The notes beneath the pieces are model-generated. The model worked only from the letters and a program-made list of their open reading frames with translations. It was not told the DNA's origin and ran no database searches. 64,000 nucleotides of DNA. It comes from Zopfochytrium polystomum. Its lineage: Eukaryota > Chytridiomycota > Chytridiomycetes > Chytridiales > Chytridiaceae. How positions within the stretch are numbered: position 1 is the first letter of the stretch; each line of letters begins with the position of its first letter. Below are positions 19,523 to 30,445 of the stretch, one piece after another. Position numbers and translations under genes: made by a program. Location: assembly GCA_025765615.1 (NCBI GenBank), contig JAIVFJ010000060.1, positions 124,001-188,000 on the forward strand. Reading direction: 5' to 3'.

Positions 19523-21055
19523 CTCTCTCTTCCAGCCCTGCCCACTCACTCCTCTCTCCTCTCTCCATCCTCTCACTCCTTTCCCTTTTCCATCATCACT
19601 GCTCTCTCTCTCTCTCTCTCTTCATCCCCACACACACCAAGTCCCTCCAGTCCTGGGTGGGATTTCATCACTCTCTCTTCCATCTCTGCCCACTCACTCC
19701 TCTCTCCTCTCTCCATCCTCTCACTCCTCTCCCTTTTCCATCATCACTGCTCTCTCTCTCTCTCTCTTCATCCCCACAGTGCCAACTCTCACAACCATGG
19801 CCACCTTGTGCAATTTCCTCATAACTTTGGACTCTGTTACATCAAGCTAAGCCTCTCTTTATCTTTTCTCACATAACTTCAGCACTTCAGCCAAAGACAA
19901 TTTGCAGTCCATTCATTGATAGAACAAGGACTGGTTGAGTAGTTTAACAATCCTCTAACCATTTTGTAAACTGTCTGTTCTGAGTGGTTGCTAGGCAAGC
20001 GTGACTGGCACAGGGTAAAAACCTCTCATATATTATCTGCTTGAGCAGAGGAGGAGGAAAACTGTTGACACTGGGTTTCTGTTCCACTTAATACTCGGAG
20101 TATTTGTCATCAGCACAAGCCAGCGCCCAGTACAACATCAAACATCGTCTTCCACTTAGGGGGGAGGATTCTAGGGATAAGTGAAAGATGATCCGAAGCA
20201 CTGTATTGCCAATTAGATGCTTGGAATAAGTGAATGATGATCATCAGCACAGAGTTGCAAGTGGTCTCAGCATGGATTGGCACCAACTTGGCATGGTCTT
20301 CTTGGTGCCAGGCTGCTGGCTTGGGAAAACGCTCTATCTAATTTAGCCAAATGAAACTGGACTCAGGAGTCAAACTATGGAATACACTATTATTGCTGGG
20401 CTTACTTGACCCTGGCTAGGGACCTCAACTCACACATTTTGACTGCTTCAGCTTTTATACACAGACACACTAACACACTACACCAGGTCCCACATCACAG
20501 GAAATTCCACAGCCATACCTGAATCCTCACCTTGATTGCATCACCCTGATGAATTATCCTAACCAACTTCTGTGACAAAACACAATGTTGCTTGAAATAA
20601 CTTTTGCCTAATTCCGAGGAGTATCAACGTTTATCTTTATTGGACACTCAACACAAACACTTTTTCAGAGCAAACTATAAACAAGCTCAACCTTGCAAGA
20701 TTACTGAAGTTCCATTCTCATCTAAGATTCTTCCTTAGCCAAACCAAATCTAACTGACTCTAGGTTTCAAACTACTCTTCATAGAGTCACTCCAGAACAG
20801 CTATGTTCTTTGAATGCCTCATTCATTCATGCAGCATAACCAGGATCTGGAAGCTTCAGAGATTGCCCTCAACTTTTGTAATCTGACCAGAAACTTTGTG
20901 GTTTTGGCTTGGATGTTAGACTTGACAAAAACATTCTGCTGATTCTTTAACGAGGCCGAGTAGAAGACATCAGGCTAAGTCTTTGTTCCCTTTGCTTGCA
21001 CTAACACTCTTCTACCAGCATAAATTCCACAACATCATATGGAGGGAGACTAAAC
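19523..21055. other. Palindrome spacer (1.53 kb) with LTR pieces and a CT-rich duplication
   Basis: This unique segment separates the arms. It contains a tandem duplication of about 90 bp (19,542-19,638 and 19,687-19,780, CACTCACTCCTCTCTCCTCT start, CT-run and CATCCCCACA end). A minus-strand LTR fragment at 19,985-20,130 matches the LTR at 46,606-47,014. A segment at 20,541-20,690 has a direct copy at 28,207-28,345. No gene is apparent. Confidence 0.75.
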
Positions 21056-22293
21056 AAATGGAGGAAGAGAGATTGGCTTGTTTTGCACTGGATTCTGTCA
21101 AAGCAGCAAGGAGGGGGTTTTTTTTTTTCCTTTTTTTGATCTCTGTGAGAGGTTGCTGCTTTTATACTCCTGCAGGTTGGAGCCATCAGAAAACAGAGGG
21201 AGCAGTGGGCTGCACAGGGCAGACCACAGAAATGAGATAAAACAGGCTGAGCACAAACCCCCATCCTGGGCTAAGTACCCATTCAGGGCTGAGTACCACC
21301 CAGGGCTGGGCATCACTCAGGGCTGAGTACCAGCCAGGGCTAAGTACCGGCCTGGGCTGAGCACCACCCAGGGCTGAGTACCAGCCTGGGCTGTGCACCA
21401 CCCAGGGCTAAGTACCAGCCAGGGCTGAGTACCACCTTGGGCTGAGCACTTTGTCTGGGCTGAGTACCACCAGGAACCAATTTACAGCTTGTTTGAGAAA
21501 CAGTTGCTTGTAAATTGGTTTGGTTGTTTCCAAATCAGGAAGCTTGTTTGGGAAACAAGCCGCTTTTTTCCTTGTTTTTTGAAATCCAATGATTGGTGCA
21601 ATCTCTGGTGAGCTCAGATTTTATCTCACTTTTAGAAATGCAGTGATTGGTGCAATCCCTGATTCCTAAATGCCTGTTGCATTGCTCAGATTGCACAGTA
21701 CAGCAGGAAAGCTGGAATTCCGGATCAGAGAGTGGAATTCCGATGCAGAGAGCGGAATTCCAGATCAGGAAGCGGAATTCCGATGCAGAGAGGGTTATTC
21801 CGATGCAGAGAGCGGAATTCCAGAGCATGGGGCAGTGGTACACTGCTTCTGCATGCTTGCTGTGCTGTGTTACATGTGCAGAGTGCGTAGTTTGAGCGTT
21901 TTTGTGCATGTTCTAATTGCATTGTTCCTACCCGTAGGATGAACAAAGCTAGAACAACAGCCGCCTTTGCCTATCTCTTTTTATTGAGAACAGATTAGCC
22001 CTTCCGAGCGCCCCATTCAAGTATTGAATCTACTGAGCCCTTCAAACACCGCATCCAATGTGATTGGATGGAATACTCAAAGGGATCATCAGTAACAGGC
22101 GTAGTGTACCCCGTGGGTCGAATCTCAACACACCCTGCAATAGAAAGAGAGGGGGCAACTGTTTCTCCTGGAGTACATGGCTGTCCAACAATGCCAGCCA
22201 AGCAGTGGGACTCGAACCCACCCATGTACCCCCCTACACTTGTGAAAGCCTGCATGAACCCACAAGTGTAGCTGGAGAAGCCAGAGAGAGCCT

Positions 22294-22890
22294 TTAGACT
22301 AAGCGTTGTGCTGATTTGAGCGTGGGCACCACGCTTACACCTTGGAGGTCGGCGAGACTGCAAATTCCCATCAGTGATGCAAGCTTTGCATGTTGAGCTG
22401 CAGGAAGAGCTTTGGTGAGAAGGTCGGCAATCATCATGTCCGTTGGGCAATGAATGAGTTGAACCTCCTTTTTCTCCAAGTGGTCCCGTACGAAATGCAA
22501 CCTCATGTCAAAGTGTTTGACCCAACCATGGTGTATTGGATTCATAGCAATAGCTATGGTTGAACGATTGTCTTCATAAACAGTAGTGGGCTTATTTAAA
22601 TCCATACCCAGCTCCTGGAAGAGCATTCATAGGCAGATTGCCTCTTTGATGGCCTCAGTAAGGGAGAAGTATTCCGCCTCAGTTGAGGACAAAGCGACAA
22701 CTGATTGTTTCTTGCTGTACCATGTAATAGCACCCCTGCAAAGCATGAACACATGTCCTGACCTCGACTTGCGTCCATCCTCTTCAGCATAGCTGGCATC
22801 AGCGTAGCCATGTGGTTCATCCCACTCTGGGTAAGAAATACCTGCAGCTTTCTCAACCTCTGGGAGCGTTGCATTGGTGATGCATGTCAT
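22294..22890 (-). mobile_element. Copia RNase H fragment, right-arm copy
   Basis: Identical in translation to the fragment at 17,688-18,284, including the same in-frame stop, on the opposite strand. Confidence 0.8.
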
Positions 22891-22946
22891 CTGGGAGTCT
22901 CCCTTCTGGTAGAAAAGTCCATGATCCCAGGTAGTGCGGACATATT

Positions 22947-25777
22947 GTTAGATTTTGGGTTTTTGCAGTAAGCAGTGTGCAGGAGCAACACCTCACACTG
23001 TAGTGCATGGGAGCACCAACTGTGATGAGGATTTGGTGCATTTTTTGTCACCTGGTCTTTGTCACAATTTTGTATAAAGCCAAACAGCATACATTGTACA
23101 ACAGTCTCCCATGTCAGCTTCACCATCACAAGAGAGTAGTCCACCAGAGTAGTTCACCACCACCCACAAACAGCAGCAGTCATTTCTTTCATACAAAATT
23201 GTGACCCATCCCAATCATCTGGAGTATAAACAACAAGCAGAATCGAGGAAGAACGTGCAGAACGCAGCAACACACTTGAAAAACGAGTAAACAAACAGTG
23301 CCACTCACCACCACACATCACCAGCATCACTACCTGCAGAACCAACACCTTCAGTTTTTGTACCCCCACCATTTCACCACGTCCACACCACTTTTAACAC
23401 TGGGGAAGACGTTTTGACGATCGTTTTTCGCTGCAGCAGCGTTGCAGAGCGTGTAACAGCACTCATCCACAACATCAGCCACCTGATAACGCCGAATTTC
23501 GAGAGTTTACGTTTGCAACTTCTTTCAATTGCTTCAGGAATCGCTTACCACCACAGGAAAGAGCTACTTCCACTCTATCTATCCACCAAATATCGTGATC
23601 TTCGACTGGTTCCTTGCAGAATAACAGCTGTCCGCGTTTTTACTGTTCAATTAGCACTCAACTCGTCGAAATTGCTGTATTGGAGCTTCCGCCACTGCGT
23701 TGACCCAGACCGAATTAACGTATTACGCAATGATCAAGTGGACCCCAATGATCCTAATGTCGGCCCAACATGCAGAGTACGCAGGGGGCCCAACCATGGC
23801 GAGCATTATGCATTTGCACGAGACGGGCGTGAGCCGGTCAAATGGTTCCCAGGGACAGAAGACCAGAACGCATACTGTATCCTTCTCATTCGACGACATG
23901 TTGAACCAGAGCTTCTACCACAGTTCCCCCGACGAGGGCAGATTTTTGCCTACACACTGCTTGGAGAAATTGCGATTGCATGTCGAACAACAGGTCAAGG
24001 ATTAGCAAAGGAAATTATTGATGATCTCGAACGTATAAAAATGGAACCTGCAGAATCATCCGAGTCATTTGCAATGCGCTTCATTATGGCTTACCACAAA
24101 GTAGAAAGCTTTGCAGAAAGTTCATCAGTGGAATCCGCAGTCGCATCACACCGTTTTCCAAAGTTGTGCGAGTCTTCGTATCTGCCCTGAACAACACGCT
24201 AATCGATATGGGTGTTGCCAATACGTTCATGTTTGCAGGGAATCCTATCACTTCTGTTTCATCATTGACTAAACTAATCACCTTATTTAAATCTACCGCC
24301 CGCCAAAATACATATGATGAGAGGCGGGATCGACTTGCAGCACAACAGGAGCGGGACCTGACAACAGCCATTCCAGAAGTCACTACACCAACAGCAAATG
24401 TAATTATTCGGCCAAAAGTACACTATAGTCAACTCCGCGGTCGTGGCAGTTATCATAAACCTCAGCAGTACCAGCCGTATCCTAATATCCGCCCAACAAC
24501 CTTGCAGTACCAAAACCCTCAGTCCCAACAGTACACACCGCGCCCATATGGTGGTTTTGGCCGAGGCCGAGGAACATGGCGAGGACTAAGTTCACGTGGA
24601 ACAGCAACAGGTGGTACCGCAATGGGACGCGGCTCTGGGGGGAGTTGGTACCCTGCACAGCAACAGTTTTTGGAGTCCAATGTCATGCATGTGGAGGCTA
24701 TGGTCATGTTGCTCGACAGTGTGCCAACACATTTCTTCAGCAATTGCAGCAACAGCAACAGAATCGACCACCAGCAAATCCAAATGCGCTCTTACTCCAG
24801 CAACCAAACCTCCACAACAGCAGATACCTGAAAACCAAGCACTTCTGCTAAAGAACGGTGATTGGGATGACCAGCAAAGTGAGCAGTATGCTGCAGAACA
24901 GCAATTGTGGATGGAAACGCAACTCCAATCAGAGACCGAACTAGATGAAAGTCAACAGGATTTTTGGATGGCCCGGGAGTAATCCGGGCATTTGCAGTTA
25001 ACGTCCCTTCCCTTCCAATTTCTTTTCCTGTACTCATCGACAACGGTTGCAATGTCACAACACTTCGAGATTTCTCTCTCTTCATTCCCTATAGTTATAC
25101 TCAGCAGAAATCTAGCATGCGTATCGCCAAAGAAGGACCTATTCTTACTTGTGAAGGATTCGGCACAGCTCTCATACCACTCGCCAACAACATCACACTT
25201 ATAATTGAAGGTGCCCAATATGCTCCAGAATGTCCTGTCAACTTGGTAGCTGATCGGGACCTACAACCAACACAAGATCCTCATTCGAGTCCTTCAGTAC
25301 ATCAATGGTACACGTGAGTATGGTTTGTTTTATTCCAACACAGGGTCTGGAATTTTCGGCTACTCGGATGCTGCTCATGGAGCTCATGCTGATGGGAAAT
25401 CACAGCTTTGCTACTTCGTCTTGTTTGGAAATACCACTATCATCAGCTGGGCATCAACTCGCAGTCCTACAGTTATGCTTTCACCTCAGCAAGCAGAATA
25501 CGCTGCGGTCTCAGAACTAGGACGAGAACTGGAGGACACCTCACAACAACACACAGCACTTATGCTCCCGTCCCCAACTCCTATTCCAATCCATACTGAC
25601 AACCAAGGCGTTGTCAATTTGAGCTCAAACAATCTATACACAAATAGGTCAAAACATATACTGGTTAAGTATCACTATATCCGGGAACTGGTTGATCAAC
25701 AAGTGATTCGACTGGAATGGATTCCTGGTGGTGAGCAACCTTGGTGGCCAGTCATGCCTGTTTATTGCTTTACCTAA
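22947..25777 (+). mobile_element. Internally deleted Copia element, right-arm copy
   Basis: Mirror of 14,800-17,632. The LTR-like start is near 22,947, gag is read from 23,414, the zinc knuckle is near 24,680-24,720, the protease-like FPVLIDNGCNVTTL is near 25,025-25,065, and RNase H runs from about 25,310. One fewer A/T in a homopolymer near 23,411 shifts the start of the gag frame relative to the left copy. The same protease-to-RNase H junction is present, so the deletion predates the inverted duplication. Confidence 0.8.
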
Positions 25778-26986
25778 GCCAGTGTACAGTTTCCTAAAAG
25801 GCAAATCTTCATCAAGCAATCAAACTCTGTGGAAACATCTGGATATACTAACTCTCACTAATGCTTTCTACCACTAACTTTGTCTCTATCTTCATTCTCC
25901 ACTCTAGACCAACAAAAGCAAAAATCAACCACCTCACACACAGTTACATTTACCATATCATCAAACTATTCAAACCTCAGCAGTCTCAGCAAAATTCAGG
26001 AAAACCTTCAACTATTCATTCCTGCAGATCAGCTTCAGAAACAACACCAACATCACCACTTTGCTCCATTCAGTCACCAGTCACCTTGAACCATCTTTGA
26101 ACTTGAATTTTGCCAGTTGAACACGTTGAATTGGAGTTGCATTCAGTTTTCTGCAGTCTCAACAAAGTCAGACAAAGCATCAACCATTCCCCACAGCAGA
26201 GTCACTCCAGAAAACAACAACTTCCTCCATTCGGTCAGCATTCAGCTTCAGCAATCAGAATTGGAAGAAGTTAAACTGGAATTGGTAAAAAGTATCAACC
26301 ACATGGTAATCCACAGCGAAAGTGAATCAGATAACAGTGTACAGCTCTGGTGTTGGAGGTGACGGCACGACGGGCTGGATTCCGTGCTTCTGCAATTAAC
26401 GTCACCTCCAGTGGGCCTTACTGGGAGCACTATAGGCATGACTGTGGAAGGCCGGACCGATGTGGCAGACCGGCAATGTAAAATCAACCGAAGGCCCACG
26501 AACACTGAAGTCCCAGCTTGTAGGCTAGTGTGGCCTGGACCTGTGTCAGAGGAGGTGGAGTCCTGAGCAGGGAGCCCATTCTGCAAGGAATACCAACCAG
26601 GAAACAGTTATTCTCCTGATGTGCCCAGGCGAGACGCGGGGGAAAGCGTTGAGGGCAAGCTGTGTATGGGGGAGTGGTCGCCTCGCCTCATACGGTACTG
26701 GGGGGAGCTCAGACCAGCATCGTGCAGAAGGCTCACCTGTGCAGAGTTTTCTCTTGTGCTTTCTTTTGTGTGCAGGGTATCTTAGAAAATCTGAACTAAT
26801 TTCCCTAAAGTTTCTTAAAGTTAAAACCATCACAAGTAGATTCTATTTCTCTACAACAACAAAACAAACATAACACTTTAAAATTAGGAATCCACCACAA
26901 ACTTCTTACCTTCAGGCGAAATTCCATCAAAACCACGTTAATTGTCACCACCATCTGACAACTCTGCAAAGGGTACACATTCAGGC
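25778..26986. other. Right-arm segment without recognised coding sequence
   Basis: Mirror of 13,591-14,799, with the same 10-bp inverted repeat and no recognisable domain. Confidence 0.5.
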
Positions 26987-28203
26987 CAACTGTGTTTGAC
27001 AAGCACACCTTGCCCAGACCCTTGTATATTTGCAGACAGCCTTTGAAGTTATTGAACAACCCACCAATGTCAACATAATCTGGAACAAATGGGTCTACAA
27101 AGTCAAACTTTGTGAAGACAGCAGCATTGAGTGCTTCTATGCACGGCTCATGGCTAAGGGCCCCACTTAGCGTCACTGCATTGATATTCAGAATACTCAC
27201 TCACCTTTTCTCCAAATCAATAGTCTTTTACTCACTGAAATGGCTGCCTGAATCAACTGGGACACTGACACAGTTGATATCAGCAACACATACCTCAACA
27301 GCATATTTTATGTGCCAATTTGCATGGAACAGTTCATTACCACAACACTGAGTGCACGAGACGAACAGCCACCCAAATCAAACAGTGGTCAGGAAAGTAC
27401 AATCTTCTGGAAGACCAGTGCATCCTTCTTTGTCAATTGACTGGCGCATCATCCACACTGCAAGCTAAGTTTACAATATTTGTTTTTGGTGATTCTGGCA
27501 AAACTTCTTCTGCCATTGCCTTGCCTAATCCTTTTACAAACTCTGCGAAATGGAAGCAATGAAACCATCCTCAATATGCAACTGGAACACCGCCACAACG
27601 GAATCTTCTTGCACCAGAAAGCCTATATCAAGGATTTACTTCAACGCCATGCCAACATTATCAACAACCGCACTGCAGTAACTGCCCATCGCAGTAGTCT
27701 CAATCTTCAGCCACGTAGGATGGACAAAGCAACTGGAAATCAACTGTACCAGGCAACCCATGACGGCATCAACTACCTTGCAACACACACACAACCAGAC
27801 CTTGCCCCAGCAGTATCATATCTTGGTGCCTTCAGCAAGGACCCCAACATAGCCAGTTACTCCAACACTGCCCAAGGTGTCCACTCAGATGGGAAATCAC
27901 AGCTTGGCTTCTATATTCTATTTGCAGGAACAGCTATTAGTGGGACATCTGTTTGGAGCAGCACTGTCATGCTGTCACCGCAGGAAGCTGAATATGTTGT
28001 CTGAACTCGGACAAGAACTTAAGGCACTATCCCAAATCTATTCAGCACTTCAACTTCTGTCTCCAACTCCTCTTGTCATCTAAACTGACAACAGTGGTGT
28101 GATCAACCTCAGCTCAAATTATCTTTACACCAATAGGTCAAAGCATATCATTGTAAAGTATCATTACATTCGAGAACTCGTGGAACAAAAGGTTGTACGA
28201 CTC
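26987..28203 (+). mobile_element. Copia reverse transcriptase-RNase H remnant (right)
   Basis: Counterpart of the left remnant on the opposite strand: WNKWVYKVKLCEDSS near 27,080, WDTDTVDISNTYLN near 27,260, RT end with HNGIFLHQKAYIKDLL near 27,600, and RNase H pieces QGVHSDGKSQLGFY, LSPQEAEYVV, SNYLYTNRSKHIIVKYHYIRELVEQ. Beyond 27,562 it differs from the left copy by many substitutions. It lacks an internal stretch present on the left (between AFSKDPN and the YSDAAHG-equivalent), and breaks off at 28,203 before the ADYMTK end. Confidence 0.8.
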
Positions 28204-28206
28204 ACT

Positions 28207-28345
28207 CTGATGAATTATCCTAACCAACTTCTGTGACAAAAGACAATGTTCCTTGAAATAACTTTTGGCTCATTCTGAGGAGTATCAACGTTTATCTTTA
28301 TTGGACACTCACCACTAACACCTTTTCAGAGCAAACTATAAACTG
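28207..28345 (+). repeat. Direct copy of palindrome-spacer segment 20,541-20,690
   Basis: Shared sequence runs from CTGATGAATTATCCTAACC to GCAAACTATAAAC with a few substitutions. The junction at about 28,204 cuts the Copia RNase H. Confidence 0.75.
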
Positions 28346-28597
28346 AAAGAATTCGCTATGATGGCTGATTGATGGGTTGGGCTGCTGTGGTGATGGGTGG
28401 AGTACACTACTGAAGGTGGTGGTGGTGGGAGGTGGATCTTGGCTTCTGTCAGTCTTGTGTTTGTCTTTATACAAAACTGTTACAAGGACCATCACTTGCA
28501 AAATGCTGCAAGTCATCCTTGCAGAGCAGTATCAGGTCAAAGCTCCTGCACACTGCTTACACCAAGAGACCCAAAACTAACAATTATTTCTCAATGA
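28346..28597 (+). repeat. LTR-like segment, direct copy of 11,675-11,905
   Basis: Same CTTTATACAAAACTGTTAC core and AACTAACA end as the copy at 11.7-11.9 kb, in the same orientation. It has a short extra insert in the GGTGATGGGTGG region. Confidence 0.6.
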
Positions 28598-29168
28598 AAC
28601 GACTCAGAATCTCATTTTACATGTAGCTGACCATATAAGCAGAAGCAGTATGACCCTGACATTACTCCGGAATAATGCCCAATGAATCTTCTTCGGCTGT
28701 ATTAAATTTTACCGAGAATTATTGAGAGTTGAAGATTTAGTAAGGCGAAGATTCAAATGATCGCCATCACCACCTCCGCTCGCAGAATTTTCTGGCACCA
28801 CCAGCAGTTCGTTTTTTCTTGGGGAAACCGCAGAGCAATGGAAAGTGAAGACAAAAGGTGGTGTGGTCCCAATATCAAGTCGGGTTTGCCCCAAGCAGAC
28901 TTGGATAATTCTTGGAAAGTAGAAACTCTTAGATTAATAATAATTGGGCTCTTATCCTTGCATTTTATGACAGGAATGTTTGCTTCTGCAGACAGAATCA
29001 TGAAACTTACGGCAGGGCATAGAAAACCCTTTCTGTTCTGCACCACTTCAAAAGCACTACTTGTTCTGAAAAAGGGTTTTTGTATCCTACTGTCAAAACT
29101 GGTGCCAGCATAGGAAGTTCGGCCCTGGCAGGGCCTGGACCGAGGACAGGAAAAAGCATGCGAAGCTC

Positions 29169-29199
<31 letters not shown>

Positions 29200-30445
29200 C
29201 CAGGTTCGATCCTACATTATGATCATAATCAAGCCGCAAACAGGTTTTTTTTTCGCAAAAACCTGAACCAGACCGGCTGTCACCGATCCTGGACCGGAGG
29301 CGCCAAATAAACTTTTTTTTTTTTTTTTTTTTTTTTTTGGTAGAGTCTGAGACCGCAACTTCAACCTCAGTAAAAGGATTGAGTCCGTTAAGAAAGTCTC
29401 GAGATTTGGTCTAAAACTGGGCCCCATACCTCAGTTTATTTGAATATCAGAAGCACGCATTTCTCTCATCAAACAGCCACGATCCATAGCCAAAACACGC
29501 ACTTTCGGTTGAGACACAGGCTCAGTCTAGGGGTATCATGCCCTGAATTCCCCACCCTTTCCTTGACATCGACATTTCCGTCATTCAACCCTTCGACTTT
29601 CCTTCATCGCTTCTCCTTTCCATTCGCTGTACACATGGCAAGCTGCAAGCATCCTCACGAGCCCTGGCACCTTGACGAACTCCAAACTTCGCGTCATTCT
29701 CCAACCGGTGGGTGCCCCGGCCCCCAATAAAACCAACTCACGGAGAAACGGCTAATCACAGATTCTTTCCTTTTGAGAGGGTGGGACACCTCAAAAGTTC
29801 TGCGAATGCTCGGAGTGTCAGCCGGTCCACAGTCCAACTATGAGGAAAGGTGTCGGGTCGGAGCGGCTCCTGGTTCGCACAGCGGGCGCTGCGCCGTCGT
29901 GCCGACTGTCGTCAAGCACGAAGCATCGCGTCCACCCCTTAAAATGACCCACAACACTGGAGCGGCAGGCCGTTGTCTTCGCGTTGGCGGCGGATTTGTA
30001 ATTGGGCGAAGTTTGGTTCACTCGCTGTCGTGCAAAAGGGCAAGCGATTAAAAAAGCCGGTGTTTCTTCTTTTCAATCTTTATTTCTGAGGGGTGCTATG
30101 CTGTTCAAACGAAGCATATAAGAAGGCAACAGCCGAGAGAGAAACAGAACAAAACAGTACAAAAACCGAGAAAGGAATGGCAAGCGACCTAGAGTTCGTT
30201 TAGGTGTGAGGGCAGAGAAGAGCAAGGGGGGAAGGGGTTAGAGGGTGGGAACGGCGAGGGTGAGCGGGTAACAATAAAGGAGGGGCTTAACCATGGTAGG
30301 AGAGGAGCTGTGGCAAAAAGCACAAACAGCAAAATTGAAGTTTCCACGAAATATGTAAATGCGCCAAACGCTACAGGAGGAGTGGAGCATGTGAACTAAA
30401 AACAACCAGGGAACAGAGGGGGCCCTTGTGTCATCGACGACCATT
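28598..30445. other. Region without recognised gene; A/T homopolymers and endoglucanase 3' flank
   Basis: No domain was recognised. A 28-29-bp A run at about 29,168-29,196 and a 28-bp T run at about 29,311-29,338 flank about 115 bp. That interval includes a GGTTCGATCCT box and a hairpin-prone CAGGTTTTTTTTTCGCAAAAACCTG. Frames at 29,440-30,051 lack support. The last few hundred bases are probably the 3' untranslated region of the endoglucanase gene. Confidence 0.5.

Larger units (their letters stand above)
21056..27562 (-). repeat. Right arm of the giant inverted repeat
   Basis: Reverse complement of 13,016-19,522 with only a handful of differences seen. All elements of the left arm recur here in reverse order and opposite strand. 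The inner boundary is sharp: after CCTCCATTTG the two arms continue with unrelated sequence. Confidence 0.95.

Noticed and set aside
29440..30051. Two open frames between the transposon block and the endoglucanase
   Set aside because: They show no recognisable motif, signal or splice-consistent extension, and composition does not resemble the neighbouring genes.
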